A stretch of DNA of 63,237 nucleotides from assembly GCF_014201465.1 (NCBI RefSeq), contig NZ_JACHEP010000018.1:1-63237 (forward strand), given 5' to 3'. The stretch is from Anoxybacteroides tepidamans (lineage in GTDB: Bacteria > Bacillota > Bacilli > Bacillales > Anoxybacillaceae). Within the stretch, counting starts at the first letter, position 1. Each line of letters opens with the position of its first letter. The translations under genes were made by a program, and so were the position numbers. Below the pieces are notes generated by a model, which did no database searches, was not told the origin of the DNA, and saw only the letters and a program-made list of their open reading frames with translations. Below are positions 10,413 through 19,807 of the stretch, piece by piece.

Positions 10413-11612
10413 TTATTGCTCTATATCTAGTTCGGCAATTCTCGCAACTCCTGTTCTTACAGCCGTGCGAGCCACCGCATTGGCTACTGCTTCTACAACC
10501 CGCCGATCAAGCGGATGTGGAATGACATAATCGTTCGTCAACTCGTTCGGACTAACCAAATTCGCAATCGCATATACAGCCGCTAACTTCATTTCCTCGT
10601 TAATCTCTGTGGCTCTTACCCGTAATGCACCTTTAAAAATACCTGGAAACGCCAACACGTTGTTTACTTGGTTCGGTAAATCCGAACGCCCTGTTCCTAC
10701 CACTGCAGCTCCAGCAGCCTTCGCTGCTTCAGGCATGATTTCTGGGGTCGGATTGGCCATCGCAAACACAATCGCACCTTCATTCATCGATTGCACCATT
10801 TCCGGTGTCACCGCACCAGCCACCGAAACCCCGATAAACACGTCGGCACCTTTCATGGCGTCATGCAGCGACCCTTGAACACCACGCTTATTCGTCATCT
10901 CCGCTAGCGCTTCTTTCATCGGATTCATCCCATATGGGCGACCTTTAAAAATCGTTCCTTTGGAATCGCATAAAATAATATCGCCAGCTCCCATATAAAG
11001 GAGTAGTTTTGTAACCGCGATGCCGGCCGCCCCTGCACCGTTGACAACAATTTTACAATCTTCCAGCCGCTTATTTACAATTTTCAGTGCATTCAACAGC
11101 CCGGCTGCCGTGACAATTGCCGTTCCATGCTGGTCATCATGAAACACCGGAATGTTCATTTCCTTTTTTAATCTCTCTTCAATAATAAAACAATTTGGTG
11201 CTGCAATATCTTCCAAATTAATCCCGCCAAAAGTCGGCTCCAACGATTTCACAATTTGAATGATTTGTTCTGGATCGCTCGTGTTCATGCAAAGCGGCAC
11301 AGCGTCGATATCGGCAAACGCTTTAAATAATGCTGCTTTTCCTTCCATGACCGGCAGCGATGCTTCAGCCCCAATATTCCCCAGCCCTAATACAGCAGAT
11401 CCATCGGAAACAACGGCAACAAAGTTTCCTTTCATCGTATAGCTATAAATCTTCTCCGGATTCTCGTAAATGTCTTTGCACGGCTCTGCTACCCCCGGGG
11501 AATAGGCTAAACTTAAATCACTTGCATTTTCTAACGGCACTTTCACGTTTACACTTAACTTTCCTTTCGCTTGCTTATGAAATTCTAACGATTTTTCCCG
11601 AAGGTTTTGCAT
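10413..11612 (-). CDS. NAD(P)-dependent malic enzyme
   Basis: This enzyme oxidatively decarboxylates malate to pyruvate and CO2. The 399-residue length is that of the short bacterial malic enzymes. Motifs include SDGSAVLGLGNIGAEASLPV, the metal/substrate segment FHDDQHGTAIVTAAGLLNAL and the nucleotide fold VVNGAGAAGIAVTKLLL. It is first in an operon with the FAH-family gene. Downstream of glycolate oxidase and malate synthase in metabolic terms, it would return carbon to pyruvate. The start is fixed by an in-frame TAA 12 nt upstream, yet no good ribosome site is adjacent; the leader is described separately. Confidence 0.92.
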   Translation of the reverse strand: MQNLREKSLEFHKQAKGKLSVNVKVPLENASDLSLAYSPGVAEPCKDIYENPEKIYSYTMKGNFVAVVSDGSAVLGLGNIGAEASLPVMEGKAALFKAFADIDAVPLCMNTSDPEQIIQIVKSLEPTFGGINLEDIAAPNCFIIEERLKKEMNIPVFHDDQHGTAIVTAAGLLNALKIVNKRLEDCKIVVNGAGAAGIAVTKLLLYMGAGDIILCDSKGTIFKGRPYGMNPMKEALAEMTNKRGVQGSLHDAMKGADVFIGVSVAGAVTPEMVQSMNEGAIVFAMANPTPEIMPEAAKAAGAAVVGTGRSDLPNQVNNVLAFPGIFKGALRVRATEINEEMKLAAVYAIANLVSPNELTNDYVIPHPLDRRVVEAVANAVARTAVRTGVARIAELDIEQ

Positions 11613-11619
11613 AGCCTGA

Positions 11620-11670
11620 CCTAGTTACTGACCGACAATATTTTGTGTAACTAGGGTTTGCACCTCCTTT
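11620..11670 (-). promoter_or_regulatory. Structured leader of malic enzyme with a displaced Shine-Dalgarno
   Basis: The only strong ribosome site, AAAGGAGG (11670-11663), is 50 nt upstream of the ATG at 11612. Between them lies a perfect 9-bp inverted repeat, CCTAGTTAC at 11655-11647 and GTAACTAGG at 11628-11620 in mRNA sense. Folding would bring the ribosome site to about 14 nt from the ATG. The repeat could also be an operator. Both readings are inference. Confidence 0.5.
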
Positions 11671-11674
11671 TTTA

Positions 11675-11770
11675 TGAAATTTTAGTGTTTAATGTATCTG
11701 AATATTCCGACATATTAAACCGCGAAATTTGGACTGAAAATTTTCCAAAAATTAGGGCGATGTACTTTCT
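11675..11770. repeat. Degenerate repeat, copy 1 (see 18525-18615)
   Basis: This segment shares an ordered series of words with 18525-18615 in the same orientation: GAA-TTTTAG, TAATGTATYTGAA and ATTAGGGCG-GTAC. Similarity is partial. It may be the remnant of a small mobile element or of a duplicated regulatory region. No coding potential is visible. Confidence 0.35.
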
Positions 11771-11779
11771 TTTATAATA

Positions 11780-11807
11780 AGGGCATTCTATTTTACTAGA
11801 ATGCCCT
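11780..11807 (-). terminator. Terminator of malate synthase
   Basis: AGGGCATTCTA and TAGAATGCCCT form an 11-bp perfect stem with a 6-nt loop. On the minus strand it is followed by TATTATAAAAG. It lies 12 bp after the glcB stop. Confidence 0.65.
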
Positions 11808-11818
11808 CGCAATATCGT

Positions 11819-14002
11819 TTATTGTTTAACAGAAGCAAACTTCGCTTTTGCTTCTAGACGGCGGCGGTGTAAAATCGGTTCTGTATAGCCGTTTGGTTGC
11901 TCGTAACCTTTGAATACAAGATCGCATGCCGCTTGGAATGCCACCGAGTTTTCATAATCTGGTGCCATCGGACGATATGCCGGATCTCCGGCGTTTTGTT
12001 CATCCACGACTTTCGCCATCCGCTTCAACGTTTCGAGCACTTGTTCTTTCGTGCAAATGCCGTGATGCAGCCAGTTCGCGATATGCTGGCTTGAAATACG
12101 CAATGTCGCGCGGTCTTCCATCAACCCAATATTGTTAATATCCGGCACTTTTGAGCAGCCGATCCCTTGATCGATCCAGCGAACGACATAGCCGAGGATA
12201 CCTTGTGCATTATTATCGAGCTCTTGTTGAATTTCTTCCGGTGTCCATTGCGGGTTCACAGCTAACGGAATTTGTAAAATGTCATCGCGATAATCGCTGT
12301 TTTCTTTGCGCAACTCATTTTGTACGCTTGCCACATCAATTTGATGATAATGAAGCGCATGCAACGTTGCGGCGGTCGGGGAAGGAACCCATGCCGTATT
12401 GGCGCCTGCCTGTAATTGGCTTCCTTTTTGCTTGAGCATTTCCGCCATCATATCCGGCATTGCCCACATTCCTTTTCCGATTTGTGCCCGCCCTTGGAAA
12501 CCGACAGAAAGACCGATGCTGACGTTCGATTTCTCATATCCTTGCAGCCATGTCGACGTTTTCATATCGTTTTTACGAATCATCGGTCCTGCTTCCATTG
12601 ACGTATGGATTTCATCGCCCGTACGGTCTAAGAAGCCGGTATTAATAAACACGATCCGGTCTTTCACTTGATAAATGCAGTTTTTTAAGTTGAGCGTTGT
12701 GCGGCGTTCTTCGTCCATGACACCGATTTTAATCGTGTTTCGTTTTAAACCGAGCATATCTTCGACGCGGTCAAACAGCTCGTTGGCGAATGCTACTTCT
12801 TCGGAGCCGTGCATTTTCGGTTTGACGATATAAATGGAGCCTTTTCTCGAGTTTGGATAACGGCTGTTGCCGATTAACGAATGTTTCATAATTAAACTTG
12901 TCACAACCGCATCGAGTATTCCCTCGTATACTTCTTCGCCGTTTTCGTTCAATACCGTATTGTTCGTCATTAAATGGCCGACATTGCGGACGAACATAAG
13001 CGAGCGGCCCGGCAATGTGATTTCTTCACCACTTGACGTTTGGTAAGTGCGATCTGGATTTAGCGCACGCGTCAACGTTTTATTTCCTTTTGTAAATGTA
13101 GCGGTTAAATCCCCTTTGATTAAGCCAAGCAAATTGCGATATACAAGCACTTTATCTTCGGCATCTACCGCTGCCACAGAGTCTTCACAATCCATAATCG
13201 TTGTGAGTGCCGCCTCTAAATAAATGTCTTTTATCCCCGCTTCGTCTGTCTTTCCGATCGGATGATCGCGGTCTATTTGAATTTCAATGTGCAGTCCGTT
13301 ATTTTTTAATAAGAGCGCTGACGGCTCTTCCGCTCTTCCTTGATAGCCGACAAATTTTGTTTCGTCTTGGAGCGTTGCCGTATGGCCGTCGCGGACAGTA
13401 ACAACTAGGTTTCCGTCGACCACTGCATATTTCACAGCGTCTTTATGAGAGTAGCCGTTCAACGGTACGGCTTGATCCAAAAATTCGCGTGCGTAAGCGA
13501 TTACTTTTTCACCGCGAACTGGGTTATACGTATTACCACGCTCCGCGCCATCTTCTTCACTGATCGCATCCGTTCCGTACAGCGCATCATAAAGGCTGCC
13601 CCAGCGAGCGTTCGCCGCATTGAGTGCATAGCGGGCGTTCGTAATTGGTACGACTAGCTGCGGTCCGGCTTGAACGGCGATTTCATCGTCGACTCCTTCT
13701 GTCGTAATCGTAAAATCGTCCACTTCTGGCTCTAAATAACCAATTTCTGTTAAAAATGCTTTATATTCCGCAAAGTCGATATTTCCGCGATGCTCCCTAT
13801 GCCATTCATTTAACTTTTCTTGAATTTCATCACGACGTGCAAGCAACGCTTTGTTTTTTGGCGTTAAATCTTTCACTAACGTTCCGAAGTCCGCCCAAAA
13901 CTGATCGCGATCTACCCCGCTATTCGGAATGACTTCATTGTTCATAAACTCGTAAAATAGTTCGGCTACTTGCAGATTTCCTACTTTCACGTACTTTGAC
14001 AT
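11819..14002 (-). CDS. glcB: Malate synthase G
   Basis: The enzyme condenses glyoxylate with acetyl-CoA to malate. The 727 residues match the G isoform, which is larger than the A isoform. Characteristic stretches include [37 protein letters not shown] and [15 protein letters not shown]-like [12 protein letters not shown]. It is monocistronic, in front of the glycolate oxidase operon, and has its own near-consensus promoter. The promoter shares an operator-like inverted repeat with the glcEFD promoter, so the two are probably co-regulated by glycolate or glyoxylate. Confidence 0.95.
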   Translation of the reverse strand: MSKYVKVGNLQVAELFYEFMNNEVIPNSGVDRDQFWADFGTLVKDLTPKNKALLARRDEIQEKLNEWHREHRGNIDFAEYKAFLTEIGYLEPEVDDFTITTEGVDDEIAVQAGPQLVVPITNARYALNAANARWGSLYDALYGTDAISEEDGAERGNTYNPVRGEKVIAYAREFLDQAVPLNGYSHKDAVKYAVVDGNLVVTVRDGHTATLQDETKFVGYQGRAEEPSALLLKNNGLHIEIQIDRDHPIGKTDEAGIKDIYLEAALTTIMDCEDSVAAVDAEDKVLVYRNLLGLIKGDLTATFTKGNKTLTRALNPDRTYQTSSGEEITLPGRSLMFVRNVGHLMTNNTVLNENGEEVYEGILDAVVTSLIMKHSLIGNSRYPNSRKGSIYIVKPKMHGSEEVAFANELFDRVEDMLGLKRNTIKIGVMDEERRTTLNLKNCIYQVKDRIVFINTGFLDRTGDEIHTSMEAGPMIRKNDMKTSTWLQGYEKSNVSIGLSVGFQGRAQIGKGMWAMPDMMAEMLKQKGSQLQAGANTAWVPSPTAATLHALHYHQIDVASVQNELRKENSDYRDDILQIPLAVNPQWTPEEIQQELDNNAQGILGYVVRWIDQGIGCSKVPDINNIGLMEDRATLRISSQHIANWLHHGICTKEQVLETLKRMAKVVDEQNAGDPAYRPMAPDYENSVAFQAACDLVFKGYEQPNGYTEPILHRRRLEAKAKFASVKQ

Positions 14003-14044
14003 GCTCTTTTCCCCTTTCTCCCCTTCTTTATTGTTTGTTATTAC

Positions 14045-14057
14045 GAAACACTGTTTC
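14045..14057. promoter_or_regulatory. Operator-like inverted repeat downstream of the glcB promoter
   Basis: GAAACACTGTTTC is a dyad placed about 10-20 nt downstream of the likely transcription start. The extended block ATTACGAAACACTGTTTCTT recurs nearly unchanged at the glcE promoter (18270-18291). A repressor roadblock is the simplest reading. Confidence 0.55.
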
Positions 14058-14073
14058 TTAATTATTTACCAAA

Positions 14074-14102
14074 ATCATATCATGGAGCGAAAGTCATTTC
14101 AA
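14074..14102 (-). promoter_or_regulatory. Sigma-A promoter of glcB
   Basis: On the minus strand TTGAAA (14102-14097) and TATGAT (14079-14074) are spaced by 17 bp. Confidence 0.65.
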
Positions 14103-14118
14103 TCATTTTCTGGCGATT

Positions 14119-15555
14119 TTATCCCTTTTTTACTTCGACACAACGCCCTGGTGTTGGGAACAGCTTTCCAGCGTTCAATAAGTTTTTCGGGTTAAAAACA
14201 TCACGAATATTCGTTTGTGCGATAATTTCCTCATCATTGAAAATAAAGCGCATTTCTTCTTTTTTCTCGATTCCAACCCCATGCTCTCCCGTAATCGAGC
14301 CGCCAACCGCGGCACATGCTTGTAAACATTCGCTTCCGGCTGCTAGCGCTTTTTCCGTTTCTCCTGGTTTTTCTGCGTCAAATAGCACGAGCGGATGCAA
14401 ATTCCCATCTCCTGCATGGAAAATATTTGCGATGCGCAATCCGTATTTTTGACTGATTTGTTGAATTTGTTGTAATACTTCCGGTAGCTTGCTGCGCGGA
14501 ATGACCCCGTCTTGTACTAAGTAATCCGGCGAAATGGCCCCCATCGCACCAAATCCGGTTTTCCGGTTCGCCCACCATCTTGCCCGTTCTTGTTCATTTT
14601 GCGCCACTTTTACTTCGCGAACGTTCCGCTGGCGGCAAATGTGCAAAATTGCTTCGATTTGTTCAGCAATTCCAGAAGAAATGCCGTCCACCTCAATTAA
14701 TAGCAATGCTTCAATATCTTTCGGATGGCCTACGGGAAACGCGGCTGCTTCCACCGCTTCAATCGCTGTTTGGTCCATCATTTCTAAAGCGGCTGGAACC
14801 ATTCCGGCGGAAATGATGTCGGAAACGGCTTGGCTTGCATCGGCAACGCGGTCAAAATAGGCAAGCACCGTCTGCTTGGCCTCCGGATTTTTTAAAATGC
14901 GCACCGTAATTTTCGTAACGATGCCGAGTGTCCCTTCCGAGCCAGTCAATAATCCAAGCAAATCGTACCCCGGCGGATCAGGAATACCGTTTTCGCCAAT
15001 CTCGACAATCTCGCCATTTGGTAGCACGACTTCCAGTCCTAAAATATGATTCGTTGTGACGCCATATTTTAAACAATGTGCCCCTCCAGCATTTTCGGCA
15101 ACATTGCCGCCGATCGTACAGCAATATTGGCTTGAAGGGTCAGGCGCATAGTAATATCCTCGATCAGAGATCGAGTTGGTTAACTTTAAATTGACAAACC
15201 CCGGTTCAACAACTGCGCGACGGTTTTCTAAATCGACGCTAACCAAGCGTTTCATCCGCACTAAACTAATAATGACTTCACCGTTTAACGGAATCGCTCC
15301 TCCACTTAGCCCTGTCCCTGCTCCGCGAGCGAGAAACGGCAAATTGTGTTCATGGCAATATTTGACGATAGCCGCCACTTCTTCGGTGTTTTTCGGAAAC
15401 ACGACCGCTTTCGGCAAATGGCGATGCACTGTAAATCCGTCACAATCATAGGCAAGTAAATCTTCTTTTTTATATAAAATCGATTTCTCGTCGCCAACGA
15501 TACGGGCTAACGCTTGAATGTGTGGATCGTTCGTATGAATGCCTTTTCCCCTCAT
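14119..15555 (-). CDS. glcD: Glycolate oxidase, FAD-linked subunit GlcD
   Basis: This is the catalytic flavin subunit of the glycolate oxidase complex GlcDEF, which oxidises glycolate to glyoxylate. It has 478 residues. The PCMH FAD-binding fold is seen in PFLARGAGTGLSGGAIP and the C-terminal cap in HAGDGNLHPLVLFD and GGSITGEHGVG. The start at 15555 is chosen because AAGGAGGAC lies 7 nt upstream and its ATG overlaps the glcF stop codon as ATGA, a sign of translational coupling. A longer frame to 15594 reads into glcF and is not supported. It is last in the operon glcE-glcF-glcD. Confidence 0.93.
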   Translation of the reverse strand: MRGKGIHTNDPHIQALARIVGDEKSILYKKEDLLAYDCDGFTVHRHLPKAVVFPKNTEEVAAIVKYCHEHNLPFLARGAGTGLSGGAIPLNGEVIISLVRMKRLVSVDLENRRAVVEPGFVNLKLTNSISDRGYYYAPDPSSQYCCTIGGNVAENAGGAHCLKYGVTTNHILGLEVVLPNGEIVEIGENGIPDPPGYDLLGLLTGSEGTLGIVTKITVRILKNPEAKQTVLAYFDRVADASQAVSDIISAGMVPAALEMMDQTAIEAVEAAAFPVGHPKDIEALLLIEVDGISSGIAEQIEAILHICRQRNVREVKVAQNEQERARWWANRKTGFGAMGAISPDYLVQDGVIPRSKLPEVLQQIQQISQKYGLRIANIFHAGDGNLHPLVLFDAEKPGETEKALAAGSECLQACAAVGGSITGEHGVGIEKKEEMRFIFNDEEIIAQTNIRDVFNPKNLLNAGKLFPTPGRCVEVKKG

Positions 15556-16910
15556 GTACGGTCCTCCTTCCCTTCCTCTTTTTGATACGCCCAATCCAAT
15601 AGCTGTACAGTATGCACGACTTTTTGATTTCTTCCGTGCTTAAGTACCCCCATCGCCATTTGCAGCATACAGCCTGGGTTTCCCATTGAAATCAATTCGA
15701 CGTCCTCAGGAACGTTTTCCATTTTGCTTTTCAACACCGCACCTGCCATCTCCGGATGGGTAATATTGTAAATACCGGCACTACCACAGCAGCGGTCGGC
15801 GTTCGGCATATACACCATTTCTACGCCAGGAATGCTCGATAAAATAGCACGCGGTTCTTGACGTATTCCTTGACCATGCGCCAAATGGCACGCATCATGG
15901 TACGTAATGCGCGTATTTAGCTGTGCTTTCGGTATTTCATATCCTGTGTCGTACAAATATTTTGAAATATCTTCTACTTTCCGTGAAAACTCTTCCGCTT
16001 TTTCATGCCATACCGGATCATTACGGAACAATTCCGGATACTCCTTTAGCATACAGCCGCAGCCAGCCGCGTTAACAATGACGCGGTCGACATGCTGAAA
16101 CGCTTCGATATTTTGTTTCGCAAGTTCCCGGCCTGTTTCCCTGTCACCAGCATGCACATGCAGCGCCCCACAACACGTTTGATTTTGCGGAATGACCACA
16201 TCATTTCCATTTCTCGTCAACACGCGGATCGTCGCTTCATTAATATCACTAAACATCACATCCATGACACACCCTGTCAATAATGCGACCGTATGCTTTG
16301 TTTCCCCTTTTGCCTTAATGACATTGGCATGTTTATATTTTTTTCGCACCGGCTCGCTTATTTCTGGCAAAATCGCTTCCATATCCGCTAAATGCTGCGG
16401 CATAATATGAATAAGCTTCGTTTTGCGCGCTAATTTTTGCAATCCGCTTTTTTGGTACAGCTTCAACAAGTTCCCTAACGCATGCAAGCGGGTTGGATGT
16501 GGAAACACTCCTTGCAAGAAAAACTTGCTAACGAATGCTTTCCATCCGGTTAACGGAATCGCTTGGCGAATTTGCCCTCGCACTTCTTCAATAAGACCGC
16601 CGACATCAACATCGGCAGGGCAAGCGGTTGTGCACGCACGGCAATCTAAGCATGCAAAAATCGGATCGATAAAGTCTTCATTGATTTCGAGTTTGCCTTC
16701 CGCTACCGATTTCATTAGATGCACCCGTCCACGCGGCGAATGTTGCTCTTGCCCCGTCTGTTCATATGTTGGGCACGACTCTAAACACATGCCGCAATGG
16801 ACGCAATCCGCCCATTTGTTCGGATCCGGCAAATCGTTCCATAAATAATTTCCTAAACTGCCTGTCGTACACACCGGTCCTTGCTTGATATCACTTTCCC
16901 GCAAACTCAT
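15552..16910 (-). CDS. glcF: Glycolate oxidase, iron-sulfur subunit GlcF
   Basis: This subunit carries electrons from the flavin subunits to the respiratory chain. It has 452 residues from MSLRESDIKQ. Two 4Fe-4S ferredoxin motifs occur near the N-terminus, CVHCGMCLESCP and CLDCRACTTACP. Two CCG domains follow, TCCGALHVHAGD and DRCCGSAGIYN. The start at 16910 overlaps the glcE stop in an ATGA and follows a run of G residues as ribosome site. The 35-codon longer frame lies within glcE. Cysteine content is complete, so the clusters should form. Confidence 0.93.
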   Translation of the reverse strand: MSLRESDIKQGPVCTTGSLGNYLWNDLPDPNKWADCVHCGMCLESCPTYEQTGQEQHSPRGRVHLMKSVAEGKLEINEDFIDPIFACLDCRACTTACPADVDVGGLIEEVRGQIRQAIPLTGWKAFVSKFFLQGVFPHPTRLHALGNLLKLYQKSGLQKLARKTKLIHIMPQHLADMEAILPEISEPVRKKYKHANVIKAKGETKHTVALLTGCVMDVMFSDINEATIRVLTRNGNDVVIPQNQTCCGALHVHAGDRETGRELAKQNIEAFQHVDRVIVNAAGCGCMLKEYPELFRNDPVWHEKAEEFSRKVEDISKYLYDTGYEIPKAQLNTRITYHDACHLAHGQGIRQEPRAILSSIPGVEMVYMPNADRCCGSAGIYNITHPEMAGAVLKSKMENVPEDVELISMGNPGCMLQMAMGVLKHGRNQKVVHTVQLLDWAYQKEEGKEDRT

Positions 16911-18244
16911 GTTAGATCCCCCCCTACAAACCGTTGGTCGTTTAAAATTCGATTCGGGTCGATTTTCGTTTTGATTCCTTCTAACAAGAAGAAATAGGAT
17001 GGCTTTTCTCCCCACACATTGATGTTGCGACGCAGTGCAAACGGCAAATGCTTGACAATAGCATATCCTCTTAACTGTGCTGCCATCGCCTGCAACCGTT
17101 CAATCGCCGCTATTACTGATTCAGCTGCTCCTCTTATATACACTTGACATAATCCGTGCCCTAATCCTCCGTGTGCTTCGATGTTTACATGACAAACATC
17201 TTGCAACAATTCGCTCTCCCGAATAACTTTCATAACATCGAGATTGACAACTCCAATTTTGACAGCCGCTTCAATGTTAGCGCTCTCATCATAATGAGCG
17301 GCCGCACCATTCGGACAGATCGTGTAGAAAGAGCTCCAAAAGGATTGGGCTTCTTGCTGGGCAAGGATGGTAATGGCCGTGTCAGACGGTTGAATGCGTT
17401 TGACAAACTCTTCTTGGTAATGAACGGCGCTTTCAACATCTTCAAAACCGATCGCTAACGTGTAAGCACGGCGACCGACAAGTCGTTCGGACAAAGATGG
17501 GTTTAACAATTCCAAACAAACAGGCTCCATCATCGAGTCGAGAAATTGCACAGCAAACGAACGAATTTTCTCTATATTTCCTTCTTGGAAAGATAGTAGC
17601 ACAAGGCTTTCATATTTCGGTAGCGGACGGAGTTTAATCGTCACCTCCGATAAAATCCCGAGCGTTCCCATCGATCCAATAAATAACTTGTTCATATCGT
17701 AGCCGGCCACGTTTTTTACCACTTTGCCGCCTGAGCGAATGACCGTTCCGTCCGGATAAACGGTTCGTAACCCGATCACGCTGTCTCGAGCAGAACCATA
17801 ACCAAGCCGTTTAGGACCGCTTTCATTCGCGGCAATGACACCGCCAACCGTTGCGTATTGCGGCCACGCAGGATCCAATGCCACTTTTTGATTATACTCA
17901 GCTAAATAATCTTGTAATTGTTGAAACGGGGTACCTGATTTAACGGTGACGACCATATCAGCTACCGCATGTTCGACAATTCCGCTGTAATTCGCTAATG
18001 ACAGCAAAATATCTGCACATTCGACCAAACCGCCAAATCCGCGTTTCGTTCCGCCGCCGATAATGGCGATCTTTTTCCCGTTAGTATTAGCATATTGAAG
18101 GATTTTGGAAACCTCTTCCTCTGATTGTGGATATACCGCTACTTTGCCGCTATTGCCAAGTGGATGCAATGCTTGTTTTTCCGTTTCCACTTGTGTTTCC
18201 GGTAAAATCGCTTTTAATTCTGCTACAAGTTCTGTTACAATCAA
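16907..18244 (-). CDS. glcE: Glycolate oxidase, FAD-binding subunit GlcE
   Basis: This is the second flavoprotein subunit of glycolate oxidase, 445 residues. AIIGGGTKRGFGG and DPAWPQYATVGGVIAANESG belong to the PCMH FAD-binding domain. The start is TTG 18244, eight nt after GAGGAGGG. It is first in the operon; glcF and glcD follow with ATGA overlaps. Order E-F-D differs from the E. coli order D-E-F. Confidence 0.9.
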   Translation of the reverse strand: MIVTELVAELKAILPETQVETEKQALHPLGNSGKVAVYPQSEEEVSKILQYANTNGKKIAIIGGGTKRGFGGLVECADILLSLANYSGIVEHAVADMVVTVKSGTPFQQLQDYLAEYNQKVALDPAWPQYATVGGVIAANESGPKRLGYGSARDSVIGLRTVYPDGTVIRSGGKVVKNVAGYDMNKLFIGSMGTLGILSEVTIKLRPLPKYESLVLLSFQEGNIEKIRSFAVQFLDSMMEPVCLELLNPSLSERLVGRRAYTLAIGFEDVESAVHYQEEFVKRIQPSDTAITILAQQEAQSFWSSFYTICPNGAAAHYDESANIEAAVKIGVVNLDVMKVIRESELLQDVCHVNIEAHGGLGHGLCQVYIRGAAESVIAAIERLQAMAAQLRGYAIVKHLPFALRRNINVWGEKPSYFFLLEGIKTKIDPNRILNDQRFVGGDLT

Positions 18245-18276
18245 GGCTCAACCCTCCTCTTTTTGTTCTGTAATAA

Positions 18277-18297
18277 CAAACACTGTTTCTTATTATA
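18277..18297 (-). promoter_or_regulatory. glcE promoter -10 and adjoining shared operator
   Basis: TATAAT (18297-18292, minus) has only a poor -35 upstream. Directly downstream lies GAAACAGTGTTTG (18289-18277), the same inverted repeat as at glcB, with flanking matches ATAAGAAACAGTGTTT. The weak -35 suggests activator help or simply a weak promoter. Confidence 0.55.
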
Positions 18298-18524
18298 GAG
18301 AAAAAAATATACTTCTTTGTATGAAGCTGCGCCGTCTAAGTTGTAACAAATGTCCCCCACCCCACTTCTAAAAAATGTATATAAACAAAATACATGAGCC
18401 GTTTGTTTTTTTGTTCGCCTCCCTACATTACTATTAAACCATCTCTCCTGTTATTTTTCAATTAATTTTTAGAATTTATTAAATAGTCTATATAATCCTA
18501 CTTTACTATTGAGATGAGAAAACT

Positions 18525-18615
18525 GGAATAGAATTTTTAGAATCCCTAATGTATTTGAAAAATGGAATTAGCACTAAAAACTCAAGAATTAGGGCGTGGT
18601 ACACATTTTGTTTAA
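18525..18615. repeat. Degenerate repeat, copy 2, in the glcE upstream gap
   Basis: This partial match to 11675-11770 has the shared words TAATGTATTTGAA and ATTAGGGCGTGGTAC in the same order. The rest of the 500-bp gap (18300-18704) is AT-rich and shows no recognisable gene. Confidence 0.35.
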
Positions 18616-18704
18616 GAATGTAAATTGTAGAAGAAGAGAAACATCACAACTTTGGGCATGAATTGATTGGAGAGGCTTAGGAACTAAAAGTTTCATCTCA
18701 CCCA

Positions 18705-18733
18705 CACTATGAAAGTATTTCACTTTCATAGTG
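18705..18733 (-). terminator. Stem-loop after the TIM-barrel gene
   Basis: CACTATGAAAGT and ACTTTCATAGTG form a perfect 12-bp stem with a 5-nt loop, 15 bp after the stop codon. There is no strong U-run on the minus strand. Confidence 0.5.
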
Positions 18734-18747
18734 CGGTCATCATTCAT

Positions 18748-19665
18748 TTATCGTAATGGAGAGCTGGCCATGCGGACATATGTGTGACGTTTGCCGCGAA
18801 TCGCAATTGAATAAGTCATGATGTTTTCCGGGATTGCAATGCCATGGTAACCAGCGTCACCGATATGATATAAATCTGCCCCAGCCATTTTACTTGTGAG
18901 CGCAATTTGGCGAATCGTATGCTCGTCCGCTCCTTCTTGACTTGTACCAATTGTCAGCATGACTAATGCTCCTTTTTCGTGTGCGAACCGGACAAGTTTT
19001 TCTGTTTTTTCTAATGTTACCCCTGGAACGGTTCCAGGTGCCGGCATGAGAATAACATCAGCTCCTGCGCTAATAAAACGTTCCATTACTTTTTCGGAAA
19101 CAATGCCTGCCCCGATTTCGTTGGCAACACCTGCCCCGTGCATTTTTCCTGCAATAATCAAACCATCGTCCCCAAAGACGTAACGCGCCTTTTCAATCGC
19201 TTTTGCAATTTCGTCGTTAGTAACGCCTGTTTTAGGATTGCCTGTTAAACAAACAAAATCAAACCCTAACTTCTTCGCTTCCTGCAACGATTCATCTGTC
19301 GCCAATCTCCCTTTAGAAAGCGATGTTAAATCTTCCAGCTGTTTAGCGTTCGGATCGACAGGCTCCAAATTGACACCAATCGGACGTCCTGTTAGCTCCT
19401 TAAGACGTTTTACAATTTGATTCGGCTCATTCATATCTAAACCATTAAAATACGGGACAAACACATCAAAAAAATTTAACAGCAATAAATCAGCACCAAA
19501 AGCAGCGGCGATTTCCGCGTTTGTTACTGATGGATAAAGAGACGTAAACGCTCCAATGATTTCCGAAACAATCACTCTTCCTTCAGATGCTTTAATCGAT
19601 TGCTTTAATTGTTTCCCATTCATACAGCGAAAATCAGAAGCTGTACAATCTAATAAACGTTTCAT
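18748..19665 (-). CDS. TIM-barrel protein of the PEP-phosphonomutase-like (DUF7916-type) group, nag cluster
   Basis: The protein has 305 residues and a probable beta/alpha-barrel, with strand motifs such as GADLLLLNFFDVFVPYF, RPIGVNLEP, GFDFVCLTGNP, GADVILMPAPGTVPGV and DLYHIGDAGYHGI. It resembles uncharacterised phosphoenolpyruvate mutase-like proteins often found beside sugar PTS genes. No reaction can be named from sequence. It lies downstream of the N-acetylglucosamine PTS gene on the same strand, but a stem-loop intervenes, so it may be transcribed separately. AAGGA lies upstream of the ATG. Confidence 0.65.
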   Translation of the reverse strand: MKRLLDCTASDFRCMNGKQLKQSIKASEGRVIVSEIIGAFTSLYPSVTNAEIAAAFGADLLLLNFFDVFVPYFNGLDMNEPNQIVKRLKELTGRPIGVNLEPVDPNAKQLEDLTSLSKGRLATDESLQEAKKLGFDFVCLTGNPKTGVTNDEIAKAIEKARYVFGDDGLIIAGKMHGAGVANEIGAGIVSEKVMERFISAGADVILMPAPGTVPGVTLEKTEKLVRFAHEKGALVMLTIGTSQEGADEHTIRQIALTSKMAGADLYHIGDAGYHGIAIPENIMTYSIAIRGKRHTYVRMASSPLR

Positions 19666-19738
19666 AAGGACACTCCTTCGATATGTAATTAAACAACATC
19701 TGTTTTTTTCTAAATTATGAGACTATAAAAAGACACAG

Positions 19739-19784
19739 GGCTGACCAATAAATGTCTGGATGACACTTTGCTTTTTGATCAGCC
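19739..19784 (-). terminator. Terminator of the nagE transcript
   Basis: GGCTGATCAA and TTGGTCAGCC pair around a loop of about 26 nt. On the minus strand the hairpin is followed by CTGTGTCTTTTTATAG. Confidence 0.55.
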
Positions 19785-19807
19785 TCAAAGTGCGTAAAGT
19801 ATTATAA

